Source: Dactylosporangium siamense (GTDB taxonomy: Bacteria; Actinomycetota; Actinomycetes; Mycobacteriales; Micromonosporaceae). Taken from it: a DNA stretch of 64,000 bases. The DNA lies in contig NZ_BONQ01000125.1 in NCBI RefSeq assembly GCF_016862795.1, forward strand, positions 124,001 to 188,000, given 5' to 3'. Positions 51,798 to 60,094 of this stretch are shown piece after piece (within the stretch, counting starts at the first letter, position 1; every line of letters starts with the position of its first letter). A program made the position numbers and the translations under genes. A model generated the notes under the pieces. It did no database searches. It was not told the origin of the DNA and was given only the letters and a program-made list of their open reading frames with translations.

Positions 51798-52469
51798 ATG
51801 CGTCGGCTTGCAGTTCCAGGGGTGATCGTGTCGGCGGCCGTGCTCGTCGGGCTGGCGGCGTGCGCGGCCAAGGGCCCGGACCAGCAGGCCGGCGGGCCGC
51901 AGACGCCGTCGCCGGTCCCGATCACGGCGAATCCCAGCGCCCTGCCGGTCGGCGACACCGTCCCGACCGGCATCGTGATCGGCGGCAAGGAGATGGTGCT
52001 GTACTTCTGGGGCGGATCACCCGACGAACCGCACCTGGACCACGCGTGGCGGGACCGGCGCACCGGCGCGGTCGAGGTCGACCAGCCCTGTGCCGGCGGC
52101 TACGGGTTCTTCGCCGACACCATGGTGACCGAACCGGTCCGGTGGCTCGACGTGCACCAGTGCGTCACGCCCGACGGCACGCTGATCGAGTTCGGCGCCG
52201 TGTTCGCCGAGCCCGGCCGCGTCACCGTCCAGGCCGCCGGCAGGACCGTCGAGGCGAAGTACGCCCGGTGGAGCGCCAACCCGTCGGTCACGATGTTCTG
52301 GGAGCAGCGGCAGGGCAAGCCGCTGCCGCACAACATCCCCAACGGTGAGGGCCGCACGACGCCGCTGCCGCCGGAGCAGTACCCGCTCGTCACCGCCTAC
52401 GACGGCAAGGGCGCCACGATCGGCACGATCCGGATCCGCCCGTACGCGTCGGAGCAGAAGGGCGGCTGA
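51798..52469 (+). CDS. Putative lipoprotein
   Basis: A 223-residue lipoprotein with signal R-R-L-A-V-P-G-V-I-V-S-A-A-V-L-V-G and lipobox L-A-A-C (Cys near residue 22), then a Pro/Gly linker. The soluble domain has E-M-V-L-Y-F-W-G-G-S and a D-x-P-C-A-G-G-Y-G-F-F-A pattern. No family known. GAGGAGG precedes ATG 51798. It follows sigG closely but has its own ribosome site. Confidence 0.75.
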   Translation: MRRLAVPGVIVSAAVLVGLAACAAKGPDQQAGGPQTPSPVPITANPSALPVGDTVPTGIVIGGKEMVLYFWGGSPDEPHLDHAWRDRRTGAVEVDQPCAGGYGFFADTMVTEPVRWLDVHQCVTPDGTLIEFGAVFAEPGRVTVQAAGRTVEAKYARWSANPSVTMFWEQRQGKPLPHNIPNGEGRTTPLPPEQYPLVTAYDGKGATIGTIRIRPYASEQKGG

Positions 52470-52473
52470 GCGC

Positions 52474-52731
52474 TCAGCGGAAGATCGGGTCCCACTCCTG
52501 CCGGCGGGCGATGCTCACGCCCGGCGCCCGGTAGTACGGGTCGGCGTCGATGATCTCCGCGAACTCCGCCGCGCTCACGTCGAAGACCAGCAGCGCGCCG
52601 GACTCGTCGGAGTACGGCCCGGCGAGGACCACCTTGCCCGCGGCGTGGAGGGCCTGCAGCCGCTCACGGTGTGCCGGGCGCAGCGCGAGCCGGTCGGGAC
52701 TGCCGTCGAAGGCGAGCTCAAGAAGGAACAC
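52474..52731 (-). CDS. YCII-like small enzyme
   Basis: An 85-residue YCII protein: F-L-L-E-L-A-F-D-G...A-H-R-E-R-L-Q-A-L-H-A-A-G-K-V-V-L-A-G-P-Y...A-A-E-F-A-E-I-I-D-A-D-P-Y-Y-R-A. Conserved His in R-P-A-H-R-E-R and the D-P-Y-Y pair are present. YCII proteins are thought to be small lyases or dehalogenase relatives. GTG 52731 follows TACCAT by six bases (leaderless). Confidence 0.85.
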   Translation of the reverse strand: MFLLELAFDGSPDRLALRPAHRERLQALHAAGKVVLAGPYSDESGALLVFDVSAAEFAEIIDADPYYRAPGVSIARRQEWDPIFR

Positions 52732-52760
52732 CCGGCCATGGTAGGCCGACGGGCGGGTGT

Positions 52761-53645
52761 TCAGCGCACGATCACGTGGTTGGCCATGTCGACGACCGGG
52801 CGGTAGCCGAGGGCGGCGTAGATCTTGTTCGAGGTCGGGTTGGCCTGGTCGGTGAACAGGCACACCCGGTTGCCGCCGGCCAGGGCGCGGCGGGATACCT
52901 CGGCGACGGCGTTGCTGGCCCAGCCGCGTCCCCGCTCCTCCGGCGGCGTGTACACCGGGGCGACCCGGGCCACGCCGTAGAGCGGTGGCGTCACGCCCGT
53001 GAGGCACACCGGACTGCCGGTCCCGTCGAGCCAGAACCAGTACTGCTGCTCACCGATGCGGCGCAGCAGCTCCGCGCGGTCGGGCATGACGTGCACGCCG
53101 GCGCCCCGGGCCCGGCCGGCCTGCTCGTCGGCGTCGCCGAGGAACGCGTCGACCCACGGGCCGACCAGGTCGATGTCGTCCTCGGTCACGACCCTGAGGT
53201 GCCCCGGCGCGGGCCTGGGCGGGATGAGCTCGCCGAGCTCGTGCAGCCGGGTGTGGATGAGGACCTCGGCCCGGCCGCCGCCGAGGCGGGCCAGCTCCGC
53301 GGCGCACCGCTCGGCGGCCGGCAGCGCCCCGTGGACCGCGAGGGTCTCCTCGCCGCGGCCGTGCAGGGCGCGGGCCACCTCGACGGCGGCGTCGCCGGGC
53401 ATCGGCAGCAGGAACAGCGGATGCGGCGGGTCCGGCGCGGTGCGCATCCCCGCCCCGACGACGGCACCGGCCGCGTCCCGCACGATCAGCCACCAGAAGT
53501 GCCGGGGCGGGCCGCCGTCCGGCCAGGTCCGGGGCCGGTGCGCGTTGGCGGTCACGACCGTGTTCAGGACCGGGTCGGCGGCCAGATGGTCACCGGCCGC
53601 GGCGAGGAACGCCGCCGTGTCGGTCGTGAACTCCAGCACGCTCAT
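52761..53645 (-). CDS. GNAT N-acetyltransferase
   Basis: A 294-residue protein; the C-terminal GNAT fold (about 165-290) holds the acetyl-CoA loop E-E-R-G-R-G-W-A-S-N-A and ends F-T-D-Q-A-N-P-T-S-N-K-I-Y-A-A-L-G-Y-R-P. The N-terminal half is a degenerate GNAT-like or flanking domain (D-P-P-H-P-L-F-L-L-P-M-P). Substrate unknown. TACGGT ends six bases before ATG 53645 (leaderless). Confidence 0.85.
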   Translation of the reverse strand: MSVLEFTTDTAAFLAAAGDHLAADPVLNTVVTANAHRPRTWPDGGPPRHFWWLIVRDAAGAVVGAGMRTAPDPPHPLFLLPMPGDAAVEVARALHGRGEETLAVHGALPAAERCAAELARLGGGRAEVLIHTRLHELGELIPPRPAPGHLRVVTEDDIDLVGPWVDAFLGDADEQAGRARGAGVHVMPDRAELLRRIGEQQYWFWLDGTGSPVCLTGVTPPLYGVARVAPVYTPPEERGRGWASNAVAEVSRRALAGGNRVCLFTDQANPTSNKIYAALGYRPVVDMANHVIVR

Positions 53646-53706
53646 GCCGCCACCGTATCGACCGTTGTGCCGCCCCGGCTCGGAATTTCGATGGCACCAT
53701 GTCCGG

Positions 53707-54549
53707 ATGATGTTGCTGGTACCGGCCGATCCACTGCGCCCCCGCCGTCCCGACGAGCACTTCGCCGCGGAGGCCGACGCCGCCCGCGCGGCGGGGCTGG
53801 ACGTGGCGGTCGTCGACCACGACGCGCTGAGCACCGCGGACGGTGCGGCCAGCGGCGTCGCCCGGGTGCCGCAGGACGCCGGCGCCGCCGTCTACCGCGG
53901 CTGGATGCTGCGCGCCGGGCAGTACACCGCGTTCGCCGGGGCGCTCGCCGGTCGTGGGGTCGGGTTGCGCACCTCCGCCGCCCAGTACCGGCAGGCGCAC
54001 GAGCTGCCGGGCTGGTACGCGGCCCTGTCGGACGTCACGCCGCCGACGCGGTGGACGACCGGCGGCGACCGGGACGCGTTCGAACGGGCCGCGACGGCGC
54101 TCGGGCCCGGCCCGGCGGTCCTGCGCGACTACACGAAATCGATGAAGCACTACTGGCACGAGGCCGTGTACATCCCCGACCTCGCCGACCTGGACGCCGC
54201 GTGGGCGGTGGCGGCGCGGTTCCGGGAGCTGCGCGACGACGAGTTCACCGGCGGGTTCGTGCTGCGCCGGTTCGAGGAGTTCGGCCCGGCCGAGGTCCGC
54301 ACCTGGTGGGTCGGCGGGATGTGCCGCCTCGTCGGGCCGCACCCGGACACCCCGCACGACGCACCGCCCGCCGGGCTGGACCTGTCCGCCGTCGAGCCGC
54401 TGGTGGCCGCGCTGCGCCTGCCGTTCGTCACGGTGGACCTGGCCCTGCGCGCCGACGGGGTGTGGCGGGTGATCGAGCTCGGCGACGGCCAGGTCAGCGA
54501 CCGCCCCGGCACCGTCGACCCGGAGGCCTTCGTGGCTGCCGTGCGGTAG
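53707..54549 (+). CDS. ATP-grasp family protein (R2K/DUF4343-like)
   Basis: A 280-residue ATP-grasp protein. Features are V-Y-R-G-W-M-L near residue 62, D-Y-T-K-S-M-K-H-Y-W near 143, F-V-L-R-R-F-E near 184 and a metal-binding V-T-V-D-L-A...V-I-E-L-G-D-G-Q near 255-263. Such proteins ligate acids to amines using ATP; members occur in polymorphic-toxin and metabolite contexts. ATG 53707 is used; an ATG three bases on is equivalent. Confidence 0.8.
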   Translation: MMLLVPADPLRPRRPDEHFAAEADAARAAGLDVAVVDHDALSTADGAASGVARVPQDAGAAVYRGWMLRAGQYTAFAGALAGRGVGLRTSAAQYRQAHELPGWYAALSDVTPPTRWTTGGDRDAFERAATALGPGPAVLRDYTKSMKHYWHEAVYIPDLADLDAAWAVAARFRELRDDEFTGGFVLRRFEEFGPAEVRTWWVGGMCRLVGPHPDTPHDAPPAGLDLSAVEPLVAALRLPFVTVDLALRADGVWRVIELGDGQVSDRPGTVDPEAFVAAVR

Positions 54550-54607
54550 CTGGCGGATGCGCGACTCACCGGCCGCCCGGCGCGCCGGGCGCGGCGATGA
54601 TGTGTCG

Positions 54608-55660
54608 ATGGGCAGGACGCGCGAGGGCGTCGTGACGGCGGTCGTGGTCGTCGCCGCCGCGTGCCCGCTGACCTGCATCGTCGCCGGTCTCGTCGACGGT
54701 CTCGGGCCGTGGGTCCTCGCGGTCGTGGCGGTGCTCCTCGCCGGCGTCGGCTGGCTGAGGTGGCGCGAGGTCCGGGCCACCCGGGCGGAGCGGCAGGCGA
54801 CGGACGCCGTGCACGAGCTGTATTCCGACGCGCTGGACCGGGCCGAACGCGGCGACCTGACCGGCGCCGCCGAACGGTTCGAGGAGGCGCTGGGCGCCGC
54901 CGGCGGCGAGGACTACACGGCCGAGCTGCTGCAGGGTCTCGCCGCCGTGCACCTCGCTCAGGGTGCCCTGGGGAGGGCGGTCGCGGTGTGGCTGACGGCG
55001 CACCGGACGCTGAACGACGAACAGGGCGCCGACGCGCTGCCGACCCTGGCCGCGGCGAACGGCCTCGCGGCGGCGCTGCTGACGCACGGCGAGCGGGAGG
55101 CGGCCGGCGAACGCTACCGCGACACCCTCGCGCGCTGCGGGCGGCTCCTCGACGACGCGCACCCGGAGTCCGTGGCGGCGCGCAACGGCGTCGCGCGGGT
55201 CACCGGGGAGCACGCCGAGGCGGCCGACCTGTACGAGCGGCTCTTCGGCCCGGCGCACCCGGACACCCGCATCGCCCGGCGGCAGGCGGCCCCCGAAGAC
55301 CCGGCGACCGCCCGGCTCGCCGCCGGTGACCTGGCCGGCGCGCGGGCCCTCTCCGCGGCGGCCGTCGACGCACCGGCCGGCCTGAACGACTACGCGATGG
55401 TGCTGCGGGAGCAGCGGGACCTGATGGCGGCCTACCGCGCCTACGAGCGGGCGGCCGAGTTGAGCGACCCGCTGGACCCGGAGCATCTGGCCGCCCGCGA
55501 CGGGATCGCGCGGGTGATGCTGCTGCAGGGCGACGAGGCGAACGCCGCGATCGAGCTCACCGCGGTGCTCGAGGCGTGCGTCGCCCGGCTCGGTGAGCAG
55601 CACCCCGACACGGTGGCGGCGCGGCGCAACCTCGAACGGCTCAGCGCAGCGCCTTCCTGA
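54608..55660 (+). CDS. Membrane-anchored TPR protein
   Basis: A 350-residue protein with two N-terminal membrane helices (about 8-55) and a cytoplasmic tail of seven or more TPR units (E-R-G-D-L-T-G-A-A-E-R-F-E-E-A-L; A-A-Y-R-A-Y-E-R-A-A-E-L). The last repeat, V-A-R-L-G-E-Q-H-P-D-T-V-A-A-R-R-N-L, is of the kinesin-light-chain/TPR_12 type. Scaffold role probable. ATG 54608 lies six bases after GATGAT (leaderless). Overlaps the convergent GNAT gene by 20 bases. Confidence 0.75.
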   Translation: MGRTREGVVTAVVVVAAACPLTCIVAGLVDGLGPWVLAVVAVLLAGVGWLRWREVRATRAERQATDAVHELYSDALDRAERGDLTGAAERFEEALGAAGGEDYTAELLQGLAAVHLAQGALGRAVAVWLTAHRTLNDEQGADALPTLAAANGLAAALLTHGEREAAGERYRDTLARCGRLLDDAHPESVAARNGVARVTGEHAEAADLYERLFGPAHPDTRIARRQAAPEDPATARLAAGDLAGARALSAAAVDAPAGLNDYAMVLREQRDLMAAYRAYERAAELSDPLDPEHLAARDGIARVMLLQGDEANAAIELTAVLEACVARLGEQHPDTVAARRNLERLSAAPS

Positions 55661-56147
55661 ACCAGTGGCCGGCGTACGGGCTGTCGTTGAACCGCGGGAC
55701 CTCGTGGAAGCCGTGGCGGGCGTAGAGGGCGCGGGCCTCGACCAGGTCGGTGCGGACATCGAGGCGCAGCGAGGTGACGCCGTCGGCGCGGGCCTGCCGC
55801 TCGACGACGTCCAGCAGCCTCGCGCCGAGGCCCTGCCGGCGGACGGCGCCCGACACGAAGACCCGGGTCAGCTCGCCGACGCGGACGCCGTCCTCGGTGA
55901 CGTAGCGCAGGCCGATGCAGCCGGCGACGTGGTCCTCGCGGGTCGCGACCCAGAACCAGCCGGTCGGTGGCCGCAGGTCCTCGTCGGGTTCCTCGGTGAG
56001 GATGTCGTCGACCTCCGCCCCGGTCATCGGACGGTCGTAGTATCGCCCGCCGATGTCGTGGTAGTAGTCGCGCAACGCCTGGCGGGCCAGGGGCTCCTCC
56101 GGCTTCACGACGGCGACGACGAGGCCGGTGCCGGGATGTGCTGTCAC
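55641..56147 (-). CDS. GNAT N-acetyltransferase
   Basis: A 168-residue GNAT protein with R-V-F-V-S-G-A-V-R-R-Q-G-L-G-A-R-L-L (acetyl-CoA loop, near 105-115) and the C-terminal A-R-A-L-Y-A-R-H-G-F-H-E-V. Substrate unknown. GTG 56147 follows GATGAT by six bases (leaderless), so I prefer it to starts further upstream. Confidence 0.85.
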   Translation of the reverse strand: MTAHPGTGLVVAVVKPEEPLARQALRDYYHDIGGRYYDRPMTGAEVDDILTEEPDEDLRPPTGWFWVATREDHVAGCIGLRYVTEDGVRVGELTRVFVSGAVRRQGLGARLLDVVERQARADGVTSLRLDVRTDLVEARALYARHGFHEVPRFNDSPYAGHWFRKALR

Positions 56148-56255
56148 CGGGCAATCATCGGCTGACCCGGTCGCGATTCGCCACCGGATTGCGGATCGGC
56201 ACAGGTGCGCCATCGTGGCATGATGCGCGAGTGGTCTGAGGAGTCGAAGGGCCCC

Positions 56256-57041
56256 ATGAACTCTGGACTGGCGGCTGAGCTCTGCTACGTCGACGCGGTG
56301 CGGCCGCGCCCGGCGGACGTGCTGTCCGGGATCCGGCGGTTCTGGCCGTCGGCCGAGCTCGTCGACGGCACGGGCCGCGGCGGCGGGCTGATGGTCGCCT
56401 TCCCGGAGCTCACCACCCTCACCGGCGACGGGGTGGACATCCGTCTGCTGGTGTCGGTCGGGCGGCCGCTGCCGCGGCCGGGTGACGCCCGCGGCCGGCG
56501 GGATCTCACCCAGACCTGGGAATGGCCGGACGCCGCGGCGACGATGGCGGCGGTGCGGCACACCGTGACGGTCACCGAGGTCTTCGGTACGTCGTTCGCC
56601 CCCGCCAACCGCGTGCGGGCGTTCACCGCGGCCGTGCGTGGTCTCGCCGAGGTCCCGGCACCGGCCGCGATCTGGTGGCCGGCGAGCGGCGTCGCGACCC
56701 CACCCGCGGCGCTGGCCGTGCGTCCCCTGGCCGGGCTGGTCAACGTGCGGCTGTTCAACGTCGCCGGCAGCCCCGGCCGGCTGCTGATGGACACCCTGGG
56801 GCTGGGCCCGCTCGGCCTGCCCGACCTCGAGTGCGTCTTCAGCGGGCTGCCCGAGGAGCATCTGGCCGCCTACCTGACCGCGCTGGCCGAGGACCTGGTC
56901 GGCGGCCGGACGATCCGGAGCGGCAGCGTGGTGCAGGGGCTGCTGCGGGACGGGCGGTGGCGGGTCACGGCCGCGACGGCCTCGGTCGACCCCGAACGGC
57001 CGGTGCTGTCGATCACGCCGGGCGCTGGAGGGCGGCGCTGA
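56256..57041 (+). CDS. DUF4261 domain protein
   Basis: A 261-residue protein matching DUF4261: residues 1-90 have A-E-L-C-Y-V-D...R-F-W-P, later S-L/T-Q-T-W-E-W-P, H-T-V-T-V-T-E-V-F-G, and the C-terminal F-N-V-A-G-S-P-G-R-L-L-M-D-T-L-G-L-G-P-L-G-L-P-D-L-E-C. Function unknown; related genes are common in actinobacteria. GAAGGG precedes ATG 56256; ATG 56223 is possible. Its 3' end overlaps the convergent E2 gene by 29 bases. Confidence 0.75.
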   Translation: MNSGLAAELCYVDAVRPRPADVLSGIRRFWPSAELVDGTGRGGGLMVAFPELTTLTGDGVDIRLLVSVGRPLPRPGDARGRRDLTQTWEWPDAAATMAAVRHTVTVTEVFGTSFAPANRVRAFTAAVRGLAEVPAPAAIWWPASGVATPPAALAVRPLAGLVNVRLFNVAGSPGRLLMDTLGLGPLGLPDLECVFSGLPEEHLAAYLTALAEDLVGGRTIRSGSVVQGLLRDGRWRVTAATASVDPERPVLSITPGAGGRR

Positions 57042-58224
57042 GGTCGCGGAGGAACGCGAGGGCGTCGCGGCCGTTGAGGACGCGGTGGTCGTAGGCGAGG
57101 CCGAGCTGCACCACGGTCCGCTGGGCCACCGCGCCGCCCGGGCCGAGGAACAGCTCCGTCTGGCGGCCCGCGAGGGACACGGCGCACGACGTGCCGGGCA
57201 GGACCACGGGGACGGCGTGGGTGACGTCGTCGTCGGTGTGCAGGGCGAGGAGGATGTTCGCCCCGGTGAGGTCGCCGGCCCGGAACGTGCCGCGCAGCGC
57301 GGTCATCCGGTGGGCCATCAGCCGGGTGGCGAGGTCGTGGACCAGGGTGGCCTGCACGGCGCGCAGGACCGGCACGTGCAGACCCTTGCCGACGTCGATG
57401 GTGACGCCGACGTCGGCGGTCCCGGGCACGTGCACGACGCCGGGGGCGACGAGGCGGGCGAAGCACAGCGGGTGCGTGGCCAGGAGGCCGCCGATCGCGG
57501 CGATGAGCAGCTCGGGCACGCCGACGAGGCGGCGGTGCTCGCGGGTCAGCGCCCTGGCGTGCTCGACCGCCGCGTCGAGCGGGACCTTCACGGCGACGAA
57601 CGCGGCCGGCACGGTGCGGTGCGACTCGGCGACGACGACGCCGACGGCCCGCTGCGCCGCGGTGAGCTCGACCCGCCGCCCGCCACCCGAAACGTCCGGC
57701 TCCGGACCGGCCACGTCCGGCACCTCCGGACCTGCCACGTGCGGCCCCAGGGCGGCGACGTGCGGCCCCAGGGCGGCGACGTGCGGCCCCAGGGCGGCGA
57801 CGTGCGGCTCCGGGGTGGTGACGTCCGGGCCCAGCGCGGCGAGGTCGGCGACCCGGACGACCTTGCGCCCGAGCGCGCGCACGGCGGCGACGGGGATGCC
57901 CCGCTCCGCCATCGCCCGCAACGCCGGCTCCGTGATGACCGGCCCGCCGCCCGCGCCGGGATCCGGGGCCAGGAACCGGTCCCGGTCCGCCGCCGACGCG
58001 AACAGCCGCCCGATCGCCGCGCCCACCGCGCACTCCGCCCCGACGGCGACGAGGTGGTGCAGCACGCCGTCGCCCGGGCTCGGCAGGTCCTCCGCCGCCT
58101 TCGACGTCTCCACCGTCGCGACCGGCTCACCCGCGCCGACCACCGTGCCCGCCGGGACGAGCCACTCGACCAGGGTGTACGCGGTGTCGTTGGCGTTGAG
58201 TTTCGGCACCAGGATCTCGGTCAT
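57013..58224 (-). CDS. 2-oxoacid dehydrogenase E2 (dihydrolipoyl acyltransferase) of the NRPS cluster
   Basis: A 403-residue E2 protein. Lipoyl domain 1-75 with V-E-T-S-K-A-A-E-D (lipoyl lysine near 43); peripheral-subunit-binding segment about 95-135 (I-T-E-P-A-L-R-A-M-A-E-R-G-I-P); linker of repeated P-H-V-A-A-L-G (140-165); catalytic domain about 180-400. The catalytic motif is D-H-R-V-L-N-G near the end, with Asn where E2 enzymes normally have Asp, so acyl transfer may be altered. Coupled to E1beta by ATGA. GGAGG precedes ATG 58224. It is the last gene of the operon. Confidence 0.88.
   Translation of the reverse strand: MTEILVPKLNANDTAYTLVEWLVPAGTVVGAGEPVATVETSKAAEDLPSPGDGVLHHLVAVGAECAVGAAIGRLFASAADRDRFLAPDPGAGGGPVITEPALRAMAERGIPVAAVRALGRKVVRVADLAALGPDVTTPEPHVAALGPHVAALGPHVAALGPHVAGPEVPDVAGPEPDVSGGGRRVELTAAQRAVGVVVAESHRTVPAAFVAVKVPLDAAVEHARALTREHRRLVGVPELLIAAIGGLLATHPLCFARLVAPGVVHVPGTADVGVTIDVGKGLHVPVLRAVQATLVHDLATRLMAHRMTALRGTFRAGDLTGANILLALHTDDDVTHAVPVVLPGTSCAVSLAGRQTELFLGPGGAVAQRTVVQLGLAYDHRVLNGRDALAFLRDLSAALQRPA
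57738..57821. repeat. 21-bp tandem repeats in the E2 linker
   Basis: Units 57738-57758, 57759-57779 and 57780-57800 are identical, and 57801-57821 is a diverged fourth copy. They encode P-H-V-A-A-L-G repeats linking the E2 domains. Confidence 0.9.
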
Positions 58225-59216
58225 CGATGTGCCTCCAGCACGGCCCGCACGATGGTCTCCGCCTGCACGAGCACCTCGCGTTCCAGATGGGCGGCGGTCG
58301 GGATGACGCCGTCGGCGGCCTGGCAGAGCCGGACGGGACCGGACGACGTGCCCCACAGCGCCCGCTGCAGCCGGTAGGCGACCTCGGTCCCCCAGGCCGC
58401 GCCCGGCGGTCCGTCCTCGACCACGACCACCCGGCTCGTCGACGTTGCCGCCTCCAGCAGAGGGTCGAGGTCGAGCGGGTGGAGCCGGGCCGGGACGAGC
58501 AGGCGGCCGCTCAGTTCGTACCGCAGCAGCAACGAGCGCATCGCGACGGTGGCGCGTCCGGTCAGCCCGCCGGGGGCGACGATCAGGTAGTCGTCGGCGG
58601 GGATGTCGTCGTCGACGCGGACGTGCGCGGTAAAGCCGTGGTGCGTGACGCGGAACAGGTCGTCGGGGCGCAGCGGCGCGGCGTAGAGGGTCTTGTCCTC
58701 GAAGAGCAGCGACGGCCGGCCGCTGCCGAGCAGCTCCCGTAGCAGCGCGACCGGGTCGTGCAGCGGGCTCAGCTCGTACACGTCGAGGCCGGGCACGCCG
58801 ATGAAGTGCTTCTGCGGGCTCTGGCTGTGGGTCGGGCCGTAGCCGCGGTTGCCGCCGGTCGGGCAGCGCACCACGACCGGCATCGGCACGGGGTGGCCGT
58901 ACATCGTGGTGGACTTGGCGGCGAAGTTGACGATCTGGTCGAAGGCGAGCGCGACGAAGTCGGCGAACATCATCTCGACGATCGCCTTGTCGCCGGCGAG
59001 GGCGAGCCCGTTGGCGACGCCGACGATGCCGGCCTCGCTGATCGGGGTGGTGATGACCTGCCGCGGGAAGCGGGTGGACAGCCCGCGGGTGATGCCGAAG
59101 GCGCCGCCGTAGGGGTCGGCGATGTCCTCGCCGAGCAGGTACAGCGCCGGGTCCTCGGCCAGGAGCGTGCCGAGGGCGGCGTTCAGCGCGTCGCCGACCC
59201 GCCGGTGCGCCGTCAT
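58221..59216 (-). CDS. 2-oxoacid dehydrogenase E1 beta subunit
   Basis: A 331-residue E1beta of normal length. Blocks include L-G-E-D-I-A near residue 28, T-T-P-I-S-E-A-G-I-V-G near 58, F-A-D-F near 82, and the C-terminal R-V-V-V-V-E-D-G near 265. It pairs with E1alpha to decarboxylate a 2-oxo acid with thiamine diphosphate, or to cleave a ketose in two-carbon-transfer relatives. ATGA overlap on both sides (with E1alpha and E2). Confidence 0.93.
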   Translation of the reverse strand: MTAHRRVGDALNAALGTLLAEDPALYLLGEDIADPYGGAFGITRGLSTRFPRQVITTPISEAGIVGVANGLALAGDKAIVEMMFADFVALAFDQIVNFAAKSTTMYGHPVPMPVVVRCPTGGNRGYGPTHSQSPQKHFIGVPGLDVYELSPLHDPVALLRELLGSGRPSLLFEDKTLYAAPLRPDDLFRVTHHGFTAHVRVDDDIPADDYLIVAPGGLTGRATVAMRSLLLRYELSGRLLVPARLHPLDLDPLLEAATSTSRVVVVEDGPPGAAWGTEVAYRLQRALWGTSSGPVRLCQAADGVIPTAAHLEREVLVQAETIVRAVLEAHR

Positions 59217-60094
59217 CGCCGCTCCCGCACGGGTGCCCGCCCGGTCACGTCGCGCACCACCGCGGCGATCCGGTCGCGCTGCTCGGCGTCGAGGTCCGTG
59301 AAGCGCGGCCCGAGCGTCGCGGCGTACCGGGTGTGCCAGTCGGCCGCCCGCAGCTGGTCGACCTCCACGGTGGAGCGTGGGTCGTCGCCCTTGCTGTGCG
59401 GGCCGAGGCGCCGGGTCGCGAACTCCACGACGAGGGGGCCGCCGCCGTCGCGGACCCGGGTGAGGGGCTTGTCCAGCAGGTCCCGCATGTCCGTCACGTC
59501 GTCGGCGGGCACGTACAGGTACGCGGCGCCGAACGCGTCGGCGCGCGCGGCGATCGTGCCGGCCAGCTGCGCCGCGGTCGGGGTGGACTGCGCGATGCCG
59601 TTGTGCTCCACGGCGACGAGCAGCGGCAGCCGCCACAGCGCCGCCATGTTCAGGGCCTCGTACACCGCGCCCTCGCCCCACGTGCCGTCGCCGATGTGGA
59701 CGCAGGCGAGGCGGCCGGGCTCGTGGTGGGCGAGGTGCAGGGCGGTGCCCGCGGCGACGGGGAGGCTCTCGCCCTGCACGCCGGTGGACAGGTACCTGCC
59801 CCGCTTGAGGTGCTGGCTGCCGCCGACCCCGCCGCAGACCGCGCCCTCCCGGCCCATGATCTCGGCGAGCAGGCCGGCCGGGTCGCCGAACCGGGCGAGG
59901 TAGTGCCCGTGGCCGCGATGGTTGCTGAACACGAAGTCGTCGGGGTGCAGCAGCGGGCGCAGCGCGACCGGGACCGGCTCCTGGCCGAGGCAGGTGTGGG
60001 TGGTGCCGGACAGCAGCCCTTGGGCGAACAGGTCGAGCAGCGCGGTCTCGAAGTGCCGGATGAGCAGCAGCAGCCGCAGGTCGTCGTCGTTCAC
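59213..60094 (-). CDS. 2-oxoacid dehydrogenase E1 alpha subunit
   Basis: A 293-residue E1alpha, a little shorter than usual. S-N-H-R-G-H-G-H-Y-L-A (near 58-68) and the thiamine-diphosphate motif G-D-G-T-W-G-E-G...E-H-N-G (near 135-165) are intact. The N terminus begins directly at the first helix with no extra domain. GTG 60094 overlaps the glycosyltransferase stop as GTGA. Specificity cannot be told from sequence; see the carrier-loading idea in the findings. Confidence 0.92.
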   Translation of the reverse strand: MNDDDLRLLLLIRHFETALLDLFAQGLLSGTTHTCLGQEPVPVALRPLLHPDDFVFSNHRGHGHYLARFGDPAGLLAEIMGREGAVCGGVGGSQHLKRGRYLSTGVQGESLPVAAGTALHLAHHEPGRLACVHIGDGTWGEGAVYEALNMAALWRLPLLVAVEHNGIAQSTPTAAQLAGTIAARADAFGAAYLYVPADDVTDMRDLLDKPLTRVRDGGGPLVVEFATRRLGPHSKGDDPRSTVEVDQLRAADWHTRYAATLGPRFTDLDAEQRDRIAAVVRDVTGRAPVRERR

